From assembly GCA_046155505.1 (NCBI GenBank), contig JBJXFK010000239.1:1-34451 (forward strand): a DNA stretch of 34,451 nucleotides, in the 5' to 3' direction. Under the pieces are notes generated by a model that was not told the origin of the DNA, did no database searches, and worked only from the letters and a program-made list of their open reading frames with translations. Within the stretch, counting starts at the first letter, position 1. Every line of letters begins with the position of its first letter. The position numbers and the translations under genes were made by a program. This document shows, in pieces, positions 1 to 7,860 of this stretch. Source of the DNA: JBJXFK01 sp046155505 (GTDB lineage: Bacteria > Planctomycetota > Phycisphaerae > UBA1845 > Fen-1342).

Positions 1-43
1 GGTTTTCCAACCCGTCTCTGGTTCACGGGTTTCCTAACCCGTG
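1..43. repeat. tandem short hairpins at the left edge
   Basis: Positions 24-43 form a perfect 20-nt palindromic hairpin, CACGGGTTTCCTAACCCGTG, with an 8-bp stem and a TCCT loop. Positions 1-15 look like the right part of a second near-identical hairpin (GGTT-TTCC-AACCCGT) cut by the window edge. The design, an inverted repeat around a short pyrimidine-rich loop, resembles the ACCGGTCTCCGACCGGT core at 11398-11414. I take both as members of intergenic palindrome families; their function is unknown. Confidence 0.55.
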
Positions 44-558
44 ATTCAAGCAGGAAGCACTCGCACGAGGCCACCCCAACCCGCGCTACTCGATTCGACC
101 CACCGGCCTCGCCGGCCGACGTCGAAACCCGAACAGCGCAGGTCTCCGAGGACCTCAACGGCACCGTTGCGTTCTCGCGCCAAAGCGACACCGCGACGCA
201 TTTCCACACTAAAGAACACCGCGCGCAATCGCGGCGTTCCATTTGGCGTAGCGCCGGATCCGCCGCCTCGGTCCCGGTTGCGAATCAAGCCCGAGGCTGC
301 GCCGCCGAATTCGTGCCGCGCGTTCTCCGTCGCAGACGACTCAACATCGCCTGCGTCCTGGGCAACGGCTAATCCCGTGTCCGGAGAATGTGCCCGCAGA
401 TCGCCGAAGCGAGGCAACGCTTCGACACAAGACCTCCGCTCGCGGTCGCTCGGCAGCAAAGACCCCAAAACGAGCCGCGCTGTGTTGTGAATCCGCGGAA
501 GCGCGGATTCTCGGCGACGCGAGGCCGGCAAGCCGCAAGGCAAGTCGGCTCCGCGCCG

Positions 559-583
559 GCGGGTTCGAATCCCGCCACCTCCA
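559..583 (+). tRNA. tRNA- or tmRNA-like 3' end: T-arm plus acceptor strand only
   Basis: A canonical T-arm is visible: stem GCGGG (559-563), loop TTCGAAT (564-570) and stem CCCGC (571-575). It is followed directly by a seven-base acceptor strand CACCTCC (576-582) and discriminator A (583); no CCA is encoded. The partner acceptor strand should read GGAGGTG or a G-U variant. I found none within 100 nt upstream, as a tRNA needs, nor within about 580 nt, as a tmRNA needs, and none just downstream, as a permuted tmRNA would need. No Ala-Ala-ending tag frame was convincing. This is either a displaced tRNA 3' half, such as an integration scar, or the end of a divergent structured RNA. Confidence 0.4.
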
Positions 584-628
584 TAGCCCCACTGCGCGCC
601 GAAATAACGCCCGCGCAGTGCGCCACGC

Positions 629-1099
629 TCAACGGCGCTCACGATTCAATTCGCCCAATCTGAACTCGCTACTCCCACCGACATAAGCCACGACTTTCAG
701 TTCGATCGCGATCGGCGTCGGCAGGCAGTTGATCTCCAGCGTCGTGCGCGTTGGGTTTGGCTTGCCTTCGCCCGCAAAGTACTCGGCGTATAGCCGGTTG
801 TAGGTCGCGAAATCGTCGCGCATGTTGGTCAGATAGACCGTCACATCGACAATGTCATTCCACGACGCGCCGGCGTCTTCGAGAATCGCGCGGATGTTGG
901 CGAACACGGCGCGGCATTGCATCTCGATGTCATGCGTGATAATCGCGCCGCTCGCGTCGAGCGTCACGCCGGGGATCGCTTTCTGCCCGCGCTGCCGCGG
1001 CCCGACGCCCGAAAGGAACAGAAAATCCCCCACGCGTTTGGCGTGCGGATAGGCCCCGACCGGCTCGGGCGCTCGCGAACTTTGGAAATTGTTGCTCAT
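629..1099 (-). CDS. RidA/YjgF-family protein, 2-aminomuconate deaminase-like
   Basis: This 156-residue protein belongs to the RidA (YjgF/YER057c/UK114) family of small trimeric enamine/imine deaminases. Its N-terminus (MSNNFQSSRAPEPVGAYPHA) and the FLFLSGVGPRQ segment are typical of the 2-aminomuconate deaminase branch, which hydrolyses 2-aminomuconate in tryptophan or aminophenol breakdown. The catalytic pair is present as Arg118 (in PTRTT) and Glu133 (in IAIELK), spaced 15 residues apart like Arg105 and Glu120 of RidA. I chose the ATG at 1097-1099 because homology begins there; an upstream in-frame ATG adds 17 residues of unrelated sequence. No other gene of a 2-aminomuconate pathway is nearby, so a general RidA housekeeping role is equally possible. 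Confidence 0.9.
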   Translation of the reverse strand: MSNNFQSSRAPEPVGAYPHAKRVGDFLFLSGVGPRQRGQKAIPGVTLDASGAIITHDIEMQCRAVFANIRAILEDAGASWNDIVDVTVYLTNMRDDFATYNRLYAEYFAGEGKPNPTRTTLEINCLPTPIAIELKVVAYVGGSSEFRLGELNRERR

Positions 1100-1341
1100 G
1101 GCACTCTCAGCCCGACCTGGCGGCAAGTCGCCGTCGGACGCGCAAATCATACAGGCTGCACGGGATGCGCCGCGGGCTGCCGAGCTTGCCGCCAGCGTTT
1201 GCGTGCAAATTTCGCCAGGGCGATTCGGAATCCCGCGGCGGATTCGAATTGAAGCGCCGCCCGAATGACGATAAATTTATGCAAGTGAATTTAGCCGCCC
1301 GTCAGCGGGCCGATCTGAGCTTTCACCCGAGGAGACGCCGC

Positions 1342-2046
1342 ATGAATGCCTGGATGGAGCAGGGGTACCGCGAGACGACGATGCCGGTTCCGGTAGCGAG
1401 CCGCGGCCAGTTCATCACCAAGACCTATGTGCATCTGCTGTGTTCAATCCTGGCGCTGGTCGGCATCGAGGTCGCGCTGTTTTCGACCGGCGTGATGGAG
1501 GCGCTCGGCACGGCGATCATCGGCAACCAGATTTTCTGGTTCGCGATTCTCGGCGCGTTCATGGTCGTAAGCTGGCTGTCCAGCCACGTCGCGCACACGG
1601 CGATGTCGCGCTCGGCGCAATACATGGCCCTTGGCGCGGCGGTCGGCGTACAAGCGCTGATTCTGGCCCCGATGCTGTTCATCGCGACGAAGTTTTACCC
1701 CGGCGTCCTGCTGCCCGCGACGATGGTCACGCTGATCGGCTTCACCGCGCTCACCGCGATCGTCTTCGTCACGCGCGAGGATTTTTCGTTCCTGCGCTCG
1801 ACGCTGATGTGGGGCGGCCTCATCGCGCTGGGCCTGATCGTGGCCAGCATGATCTTCGGCTTCCAGCTTGGGATTTTCTTCACGATCGCGATGATCGGCT
1901 TCGCCGGTGCGGCGATTCTGTATGACACGTCAAACGTGCTGCACCACTACACCGAAGACCGCTATGTCGCGGCTTCGCTCGAACTCTTTTCGTCGGTGGC
2001 GTTGCTGTTCTGGTATGTGCTGCGGCTGTTCATGCAGCGTGACTAA
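1342..2046 (+). CDS. Bax inhibitor-1/YccA family membrane protein
   Basis: This 234-residue integral membrane protein has about seven hydrophobic segments and the Bax inhibitor-1 (UPF0005) pattern at its C-terminus. Bacterial members such as YetJ are pH-sensitive calcium-leak channels and YccA modulates FtsH; which role applies here is not known. The conserved acidic residue of TM6 is Asp195 (ILYDTSN). The second acid, usually Asp in a Y-L-D motif of the last helix, is Glu214 (ASLELF), a conservative change in the di-aspartyl sensor. The ATG at 1342 follows a GGAG at 1331-1334. An open frame runs further upstream, but that extension is Arg-rich and unrelated to the family. The gene converges with the minus-strand gene ending at 2256. 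Confidence 0.93.
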   Translation: MNAWMEQGYRETTMPVPVASRGQFITKTYVHLLCSILALVGIEVALFSTGVMEALGTAIIGNQIFWFAILGAFMVVSWLSSHVAHTAMSRSAQYMALGAAVGVQALILAPMLFIATKFYPGVLLPATMVTLIGFTALTAIVFVTREDFSFLRSTLMWGGLIALGLIVASMIFGFQLGIFFTIAMIGFAGAAILYDTSNVLHHYTEDRYVAASLELFSSVALLFWYVLRLFMQRD

Positions 2047-2067
2047 TCGGCGCTAACGTGGATCAAC

Positions 2068-2098
2068 GCTCGGTCGCTAGAAGGCGTAGCGATCGAGC
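2068..2098. terminator. hairpin between convergent genes
   Basis: An 11-bp inverted repeat, GCTCGGTCGCT / AGCGATCGAGC with one G-U pair and a 9-nt loop, lies 22 nt after the Bax-inhibitor gene and before the convergent end of the 2256-3980 gene. There is no T-tract on either side, so a bidirectional terminator is an inference. The rest of 2047-2255 shows nothing else I can support. Confidence 0.4.
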
Positions 2099-2255
2099 CG
2101 TCGTGCCGGACGGCGTGCGCGCAACGTGCGCAATATTCGGCGTCGGGCATTGAAACGTTGCCGCGGACGACGCGGACATGCACTGAATGATCGCGAAATA
2201 CTCTCTCGCGAACCCTTCGAAACGCATCGGAGCGCCCTGCGACCTATGCTCGTGT

Positions 2256-3980
2256 TCATTTCGGTTTGATGATCGGATCGGGGCGTGAAACGTCGAGCAC
2301 GATCGGCGATCGCGCGCCGGTTTTGTCGAGCACTGTCGCCATGACCACCTCGCCGTCCTCGATTCCGTCGATGCGCACTTCGATGCCAACCGTGGGCACC
2401 GCGACCACATCGCCCGGCTGGAACGGCGCGCGTTCGAACGCGTTGAACGGATCGTCCGTGAGCCGCGCGCGGCGAATGACGCCGATGTTGCTGCGCAGCA
2501 CGATCTCGCCGCCCGTGCCCAGCGCGACATCGGGTTGCAGCGAGCGGGCGGTGAGCGGCGAGACGACGTTCAGTACGCACACGCGCAGCGACGGATCGGC
2601 GAGCAGCCAGCGAACCTGGTCGGCGGCGAACTGGGCATCGAGCCACATGCCGGGCAGATTGGCGACAAAAATCGCGTCGACATCGCGCAGTCGCTCGCGA
2701 ACGTCGAGCAGCCGCTGCGTCATCATATGTACCGGGCGCGGACGCGAGACCAGTTCGTGCCGCTGGTAGAGCGCCTGTCCGAACCAGCCGGTCCAGAGCA
2801 CGATGAGCAGACCCGCGATCGCTCGCGCACTTCGAAACGGAATCAGACTGACCAGGCTGACGCACACGCCGGCCATCGCCAACGATGGCAGCAGCAAGTA
2901 TCGCTCGCTGAGATAGACGACGCTGGCCGGCAGCCACGCACCGATCGCGATCGCGAGCAGCACGATCGCGCGCCGATCGCGCATCGCGACCAGTGCGCAC
3001 GCGACAGCGGCGACGGCGGAGATTGCGAGGCCCGATTGCGAAATCGACTGACGAATGAAATCGCGCGGCACCAAAGTCGGCGAAATCGAGCCGATGAGCA
3101 GATTCGGTCCATAGCTTCGCAGTTGCAGCAGTAGGTGCTCGAAGAAATCGGGTCGCAGCGGCGACACGAAATACGGATAGACCAGCGCCGCCTCCTGCCC
3201 GCGCATCACCATCAGACGCAGCCCGAATACCAGCGCGCCAGACAACACGTAGCCGCCATAGAGCGTGGCATTGCGGCGCAACGTCGCGACGATCGAGCCG
3301 CGTGGCGGCGCGAGCACCCAGTCGTGCAGAAAACAGACGATTGGCAAACATGCGGCCCACTCTTTAGTCAGCAGGGCCATCGCATAGAGGATCGGGCATA
3401 GCACGCGGGCCGTCGGTCGAAGTGCGGCACGCTGATGGAGCGCCAGTGCGGCCAGAAACAGCACACCCGCGATCGAATCGGTGCGGCCCGCGATGTACCA
3501 GATCAACTCGCTATGTGACGGATGCGCGGTAAACATCACCGACGCGAGCAACGCGGGCCACGTGTGCCCGAACCAGCCGACAAGCACCGCCGTCGCGAGC
3601 AGGCAGAGCGTAAAGTAGATCGCGAGATTGGAAACGTGCAGCCCGAGGAGAACCGCATCGCCCCAGAGCTTCGCGTCGAGCCAGTACGACGCGATCACCG
3701 TGGGGCGAAAGAACGCGACCCGCTCAGGCGTGCGCATCCACCAAAGATGATCCCAGCGATTTTCAACGATCGTCGCCGCCCGCACATTGGCGACAAAGTC
3801 GCGGTCCAGTCGTTGAACGAGATGCAGATAACGGTAGTCATCGGGTTCGAGTTGCAGCAGGCGAAACATCGGCGTCGTCGTCCACGCGATGACGGCGCCG
3901 ATCGCCACGGTCGCGACGATCCAGAACGCGCGCGGCGACCACTGGCGCGGCGACGGCTCAGATGTCGCGGATCGATCCAT
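2256..3980 (-). CDS. polytopic membrane protein, GT-C/TMTC-like glycosyltransferase fold
   Basis: This 574-residue protein has about ten to twelve hydrophobic segments up to residue 430 and then a soluble tail of about 140 residues. The N-terminal part resembles the GT-C superfamily (PMT/TMTC-type enzymes using polyprenyl-phosphate sugars). It has an acidic D47-D48-Y motif after the first membrane helix, the FRP-T...LW segment at 91-106, and an AHPSHSE...AGRTD block at 152-168 that parallels the LHPVHVE..A.GRKD block of TMTC-like proteins. The likely job is transfer of a sugar at the outer face of the cytoplasmic membrane; the acceptor is unknown. The ATG at 3980 was chosen because the upstream frame is Arg-rich and unlike the family. 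It lies 121 nt behind the thioesterase gene on the same strand and may share its transcript. Confidence 0.75.
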   Translation of the reverse strand: MDRSATSEPSPRQWSPRAFWIVATVAIGAVIAWTTTPMFRLLQLEPDDYRYLHLVQRLDRDFVANVRAATIVENRWDHLWWMRTPERVAFFRPTVIASYWLDAKLWGDAVLLGLHVSNLAIYFTLCLLATAVLVGWFGHTWPALLASVMFTAHPSHSELIWYIAGRTDSIAGVLFLAALALHQRAALRPTARVLCPILYAMALLTKEWAACLPIVCFLHDWVLAPPRGSIVATLRRNATLYGGYVLSGALVFGLRLMVMRGQEAALVYPYFVSPLRPDFFEHLLLQLRSYGPNLLIGSISPTLVPRDFIRQSISQSGLAISAVAAVACALVAMRDRRAIVLLAIAIGAWLPASVVYLSERYLLLPSLAMAGVCVSLVSLIPFRSARAIAGLLIVLWTGWFGQALYQRHELVSRPRPVHMMTQRLLDVRERLRDVDAIFVANLPGMWLDAQFAADQVRWLLADPSLRVCVLNVVSPLTARSLQPDVALGTGGEIVLRSNIGVIRRARLTDDPFNAFERAPFQPGDVVAVPTVGIEVRIDGIEDGEVVMATVLDKTGARSPIVLDVSRPDPIIKPK

Positions 3981-4101
3981 AGAACGGCAAATAATACCGA
4001 CGGCAAGTCGATTGTCAGCGGTCTGGCGAGCGTTGGCCCGGAGCTTGGCCCGGCCCTTGATCGGCTTCGCGTTCCGGATACGTTGACGACGCAAACCGTC
4101 C

Positions 4102-4494
4102 CTACCTGCGGTGGCGTTCGAGGATCTCGGCCAGCTTCTCTTTCCGCACGATCGCCTGCACGAATCGCCCGCTCGCGATCTCGCGCTCGCCAACGCGGGC
4201 GGTCATACGCGTCGTCAGCCGCCGCCCGTCGCATGACTCGGCCACCGCGCGAAAGACGACTGTCGCACCGACCCACGCCGGCGAATCATGATCGACGCTG
4301 ACGTGAATGCCGATGCCCTCTTCGTGTGGTTCGAGGTGCGGTTCGAGCAGTTTGCGGCCGACGATCTCAAATTGATGGACGACGGTCCAGGTTGCGATGA
4401 CGGGATGCAGCATTGCTCCATCGAAATGCGGACACATCTCGCCGGTCACGATGACGCTGCGTTCGTGTGAAAGTCCGATGGCGATAGGCAACAT
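4102..4494 (-). CDS. FlK-like hot-dog thioesterase
   Basis: This 130-residue protein has the length and pattern of the fluoroacetyl-CoA thioesterase (FlK)-like hot-dog family. By eye it aligns with FlK through the LEP..EG...H..A blocks. The catalytic Thr-Glu-His set of FlK (Thr42, Glu50, His76) appears as Thr35 (VIATW), Glu43 (HQFEIV) and His69 (VDHDS), with the Thr-to-Glu spacing of eight residues kept. It probably hydrolyses a small acyl-CoA. Homologues in non-producers of fluoroacetate have undefined substrates, so specificity for fluoroacetyl-CoA is not claimed. The start at 4494 (MLPIAIGL) is where homology begins; the longer upstream frame (from 4644) runs into repeat DNA at 4616-4646. 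It sits between the adaptor gene and the GT-C-like gene on the minus strand. Confidence 0.8.
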   Translation of the reverse strand: MLPIAIGLSHERSVIVTGEMCPHFDGAMLHPVIATWTVVHQFEIVGRKLLEPHLEPHEEGIGIHVSVDHDSPAWVGATVVFRAVAESCDGRRLTTRMTARVGEREIASGRFVQAIVRKEKLAEILERHRR

Positions 4495-4615
4495 GCGAGA
4501 ATTGTCGGCGCGGAGTTGGGTCGGTGGCAAGTCATGGAGTGCCGCAGTCCGACGCGATTCGTGTGCAGAACGGCTCAGATTCCACGCCGCCGACCGTTCG
4601 CGTCGGCATGCGGAG

Positions 4616-4699
4616 AAGAAAGCAACCGAGGGCGGCTGCTCCACAAAACCGCGGAGGATTTCGGTATTTCAGTGAAATGGTGGGCGATGCCCACCCTAC
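4616..4699 (-). repeat. composite palindromic repeat (modules A and B) abutting a stop codon
   Basis: Module A (4677-4699) contains the hairpin core GGTGGGCATCGCCCACC when read on the minus strand, preceded by GTA. Module B (4616-4646) contains AGCAGCCG-ccct-CGGTTGCT, an 8-bp hairpin flanked by TTGTGG and TTCTT. The same A-then-B order occurs at 22408-22511, and A alone at 16000-16020. The TAG stop of the adaptor gene (4696-4698) is made by the first bases of module A. The rest of 4495-4695 shows nothing else. Confidence 0.8.
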
Positions 4700-6000
4700 G
4701 CGCCGCGCGGGCCGCGTGTCGTTCCCGCTCCCGGCACCGGCGGGCCGCTGCGGCGTGCACCCGCCGCACCGCTGCCCTGATCGGTCACGACTTGCAATCC
4801 CTCGCTCACGTCGCCGCTGACAATCTGCGTAAATGAGCCGTCGTTGAGACCAAGTTCGACCGGTACCTCTTCGAGCTGCTCGCCACTCGCGAGTCGAAAG
4901 ACGCGCGGCTTGATCGGCTGTGCCCGCGCGGTGCGGAAGAAATCGGTCGGTTGCCCAGTCTGGGCGCGCGGGTCGAATCGCAGCGCCGCGTTGGGCACCA
5001 TCAGCACATTCTCGGCCTTGTCCACTTCGAACAAGATCGTCGCCGTCATACCGGGACGCAGCGCGAGATCAGCGTTGTCGACGTCGATCATCGTCTTGTA
5101 AGTCACGACGTTGTCCAAAATCGTCTCGGCGAAGCGTACCTGCGCGACAATGCCACGAAACTTGCGCCCAGGATAGGCATCGACGCGAAAATCGGCCGGC
5201 ATGCCTTCCTTGATTCGCCCGATGTCCGTCTCGCTGACCGCGGCATTCACACGCATCTGCGACAAATCGTTGGCGATCGTGAACAGCGTTGGCGCTTGCA
5301 GCGACGCGGCGACCGTTTGACCCTCGTCGATATCGCGCGAGATCACCACGCCGTCGATTGGCGAGCGAATCGTGTGCTTGGTCATTTCGATTTCGGTGCT
5401 GCGTTTTTCCGCTTCCGCGCGAGCAACGTCAGCCTCGGCGGCGGCGACCGACGCCTGTGCTTCGCGTTCGGTGGCCTTCACCTGCTCGAACTCGATCTCG
5501 CTGGCGGCCATGCGCGAGTACGCGTTCTCAATTCGGGTGCGTTCGAGCACGGCGGTCGAGAGCCGAGCTTTGGCTTCGAGCACGCGCGCCTGGGACACGG
5601 CGACTGCGGCCTTGCGCTGGTCGAGCGTCGAATTGATGCGATCGAGGTCGAGTTCGGCGAGCACCATCCCGGCCGTCACGCGATCGTTGAAGTCGGCGTG
5701 CCACTTGATCACCGTGCCGCTGACCTGCGAGCCGACGAGCACCTTGATTAGCGGCTCGACGTTTCCGGTCGCCGAGACGCTCTGCACGAGATTGCCGCGT
5801 TTGATCTCGGCGGTTCGATAGCTCGCGACGGGCGTCTCGGTGAAGTACTGCCGATAGCCGTAGTACCCGCCGCCGCCGACCGCGGCCAGACAGATTAGCG
5901 CAAGAAAAGTTCGCAAGGTTTTGTCACTCAATAGGTTAGCCCGATCGCTCGACGGGATCGCCGGGCCGGGCGATGTCGCCTCACTCAGATTGTAGCGCAT
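4696..6000 (-). CDS. HlyD/MacA-type periplasmic adaptor subunit
   Basis: This 434-residue membrane-fusion protein would link an inner-membrane pump to an outer-membrane channel. It has a cytoplasmic N-tail, a membrane anchor at about 31-48, a split biotinyl-lipoyl domain (about 76-118 and 212-235, with RSPIDGVVISRDIDEG) and an Ala/Glu-rich alpha-hairpin coiled coil at about 120-210. Beta-barrel and membrane-proximal domains follow to about 410, then a Gly/Pro/Arg-rich tail. The pattern is closest to MacA-like adaptors. No ABC permease or MacB partner follows; the next gene downstream is a thioesterase. The partner must therefore be elsewhere or lost. The stop codon lies inside a palindromic repeat, so the last residues (about RGPRGA) may have been changed by that insertion. 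The start at 6000 faces the divergent gene at 6192. Confidence 0.88.
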   Translation of the reverse strand: MRYNLSEATSPGPAIPSSDRANLLSDKTLRTFLALICLAAVGGGGYYGYRQYFTETPVASYRTAEIKRGNLVQSVSATGNVEPLIKVLVGSQVSGTVIKWHADFNDRVTAGMVLAELDLDRINSTLDQRKAAVAVSQARVLEAKARLSTAVLERTRIENAYSRMAASEIEFEQVKATEREAQASVAAAEADVARAEAEKRSTEIEMTKHTIRSPIDGVVISRDIDEGQTVAASLQAPTLFTIANDLSQMRVNAAVSETDIGRIKEGMPADFRVDAYPGRKFRGIVAQVRFAETILDNVVTYKTMIDVDNADLALRPGMTATILFEVDKAENVLMVPNAALRFDPRAQTGQPTDFFRTARAQPIKPRVFRLASGEQLEEVPVELGLNDGSFTQIVSGDVSEGLQVVTDQGSGAAGARRSGPPVPGAGTTRGPRGA

Positions 6001-6191
6001 TCGCTGCGATGATCCAACGGGCTATTTGGTTCAACCGGCGAACGGCTTCGGCTGTTCCCGATTCGCGGGCTACGTGCGGGAACGGTTTGTTTTGACAGCA
6101 AGCGCGCGGCGCGGGAGTCTGCAATCTGTCCAGCGGCGATGAACCCTTTCGCCCCGCGTATTCCTGTCTCGTCTGATCGAGTACCCCAATC

Positions 6192-7322
6192 ATGCGCCAC
6201 ATCATGCGAATGTTCGCCGCCACGATTGTGCTGACCGCCGCAGCGCTGGCTCAGCCCGCGTCGCGATCGAGCGCGTCGTCCGTGTCGCAACTTCTCGACG
6301 AGTGGCGCGTGCGCAGCGGCGTGCCCGGCGCAACGCTCGCGATCGCGCGCGGTGACGGATCGATCGAGAAGTTTGCGGTCGGTGTTTCGCGCAAATCGCC
6401 TGAAACTGCGATGAAGCCTGACGATCGCATGTTCAGTGGAAGCACGGGCAAGACGTTTGTCGCGGCCATCGCGCTGCAACTCGGCGAGCAGGGCAAGCTC
6501 GACCTGGACGCGACAATCGCGAAGACGTTCGGCAGCGGATGCCTCGACAAGCTGCCCAATCGCGGCGCGATCGCGCTGCGGCACCTGCTCAACCACACCA
6601 GCGGCCTGCGCGAGCATGTGCTCATGCCAGAGTTCGCGGCACGCTTGAAGGCCGACCCGATGAAAACGTGGCAACCCGAGGAACTGGTCGCGTTCGTCTA
6701 TGACCAACCGCCGCTGTTTGAGCCGGGCAACGGTTGGTCGTATGCCGACACGAACTACATCGCGGCAGGCATGATGATCGAGCACGTCACCGGAAAGAAG
6801 CTGTACGACCTCGTGCAAGAGCGTCTGCTGACGCCGCTGAAATTGGCCGACACGATTCCATCCGATCGACCCGAGTTATCGGGGCTGATCAGTGGATATG
6901 TCGGGCCGAATCATCCGTTTCCGGTGACGGGCGAGGTCGCAACGCCGGGGAAATACTGTCTGAATCCTCAATTCGAGTGGGCGGGCGGCGGCTTCGTCTC
7001 GACCAGCGGCGATCTGGCGCGCTGGGCGCAGGCAATCTACGGCGGCGACGTGTTGCGGCCCGAAACGCGCCGCGCGATGCTCGTCGGCGAAAAAGCGAAG
7101 ACCGGGCCGAACGATCAGTACGGCCTGGGCGTGCAAATCTGGCCGAGCCGCCACGGACAGTGTCTCGGTCATGGCGGCTGGTTTCCCGGATATGTCACGC
7201 AAATCGCGTACTACGTGGATCACAAGATCGCGATCGTCATCCAGACCAATACCGACGAGCGAGCGCAGGCAATGAAATTGCGCGAGCTGCTCGACGATGT
7301 GCTGCAATCCGCAATTCGCTGA
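6192..7322 (+). CDS. secreted serine hydrolase, beta-lactamase/DD-peptidase family
   Basis: This 376-residue protein begins with a signal peptide (about 1-20, cut near ALA-QP) and has the class C beta-lactamase/R61 DD-peptidase fold. The catalytic motifs are visible: S84-T-G-K87 (the SxxK motif), Y184-A-D186 in the place of YxN, and H327-G-G329 in the place of the KTG/HxG motif. The NHTSGL segment at 134-139 is also typical. It probably acts in the periplasm as a D-aminopeptidase, carboxypeptidase or esterase; Asp in place of Asn in the YxN motif occurs in such families. Nothing suggests true antibiotic resistance. The gene is divergent from the adaptor gene and ends 13 nt before the convergent DinB gene. 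A TTGACA at 6092-6097 lacks a well-spaced -10 element. Confidence 0.9.
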   Translation: MRHIMRMFAATIVLTAAALAQPASRSSASSVSQLLDEWRVRSGVPGATLAIARGDGSIEKFAVGVSRKSPETAMKPDDRMFSGSTGKTFVAAIALQLGEQGKLDLDATIAKTFGSGCLDKLPNRGAIALRHLLNHTSGLREHVLMPEFAARLKADPMKTWQPEELVAFVYDQPPLFEPGNGWSYADTNYIAAGMMIEHVTGKKLYDLVQERLLTPLKLADTIPSDRPELSGLISGYVGPNHPFPVTGEVATPGKYCLNPQFEWAGGGFVSTSGDLARWAQAIYGGDVLRPETRRAMLVGEKAKTGPNDQYGLGVQIWPSRHGQCLGHGGWFPGYVTQIAYYVDHKIAIVIQTNTDERAQAMKLRELLDDVLQSAIR

Positions 7323-7335
7323 GTGCCGCGAGCGA

Positions 7336-7860
7336 TCAGGCCGGCGGCAATCCCATCATGCGCCGCCATGCGCTGACTTGGCCGAAGTGTGATTGCGGAT
7401 GCGAGCCGACGTAGAACGTGATCGCCGCGCCGATCGTGGGGAACAGTTCCTTCATGCGTCCCTCGGCGGGATTGGCGGCGAGGAACCGCTCATCGCGCGC
7501 GTCGCGAATCGCCGCGATCGCGGCCGTGTACGCACGCGAGAAAAACGCCGTCAGCTCGGTGAAATTCGGGTACTTGGCACAAGTCGGATCGTCGGTGCAT
7601 TCGACGCCGGCTTTGAAAAGCGCGTCCCACTCGGGCGGGTACTTGGCCGCGTCGGTTGGCAGGCCGAGCAGTGTGAACACGCGAATCGCGTACAAGTTCA
7701 GGTGCCCGAACACAAACGTCGGGTGGTTGCTGTTGATGATGACTCCACCGGGCCGCGCGAAGCTTGCGGCCGTCTCGGGTTTGATGCCGTCGATGAGTCG
7801 CTCGGCGTACATGGGTGTGAGCGTCGCCGAAGCTGCGATGATCGAACCGATTCCGGGCAT
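7336..7860 (-). CDS. DinB-like four-helix metalloprotein
   Basis: This 174-residue protein of the DinB/YfiT-like superfamily is a helical bundle that often binds a divalent metal through three histidines. Good ligand candidates are His53 (VFGHLNLY) with His154 and His158 (SHPQSHFGQ), the usual spacing for a late H-x3-H pair. Family members include thiol transferases (bacillithiol, mycothiol) and many of unknown role; substrate cannot be told here. The start at 7860 is fixed by AAGGAG on the minus strand (7866-7871), five bases away. The longer open frame upstream is repeat DNA. A second DinB protein is encoded at 15467-16003. Confidence 0.85.
   Translation of the reverse strand: MPGIGSIIAASATLTPMYAERLIDGIKPETAASFARPGGVIINSNHPTFVFGHLNLYAIRVFTLLGLPTDAAKYPPEWDALFKAGVECTDDPTCAKYPNFTELTAFFSRAYTAAIAAIRDARDERFLAANPAEGRMKELFPTIGAAITFYVGSHPQSHFGQVSAWRRMMGLPPA

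Larger units (their letters stand above)
1..628. other. stretch without a credible protein gene
   Basis: Open frames exist on both strands here, but they are Arg/Ser/Pro-rich, match no family I recognise and overlap each other, as expected for stop-poor GC-rich DNA. The real structure seen is the hairpin pair at 1-43, a hairpin at 490-509 (AATCCGCG, loop GAAG, CGCGGATT) and the tRNA-like 3' end at 559-583. A structured RNA reaching upstream from 583 is possible, but I could not find its 5' end. Confidence 0.5.

Noticed and set aside
300..583. A tmRNA with its tag near 330-372
   Set aside because: A TAA occurs at a plausible distance from the 3' end, but the tag frames (..NIACVLGNG or ..SWATA) do not resemble known tags and no 5' acceptor strand or GNTTCGAC start was found.
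41..642. Open frames of 149 and 198 residues at the left end
   Set aside because: Arg/Ser-rich, overlapping, no family likeness; the minus-strand frame contains the RWRDSNP/AGFEPA-type peptides that arise from reading a tRNA T-arm backwards.
2063..2255. Small minus-strand protein after the GT-C-like gene
   Set aside because: Frames run on antisense into neighbours or lack a start and ribosome-binding site; no family likeness.
6092..6120. TTGACA as a promoter -35 for the serine hydrolase
   Set aside because: No -10 element at 16-18 bp; the nearest TGCAAT is about 22 bp away.
6192..7322. Antibiotic-resistance beta-lactamase
   Set aside because: Motifs fit the broad serine-hydrolase family; there is no resistance context such as a regulator or mobile element, so resistance is not claimed.
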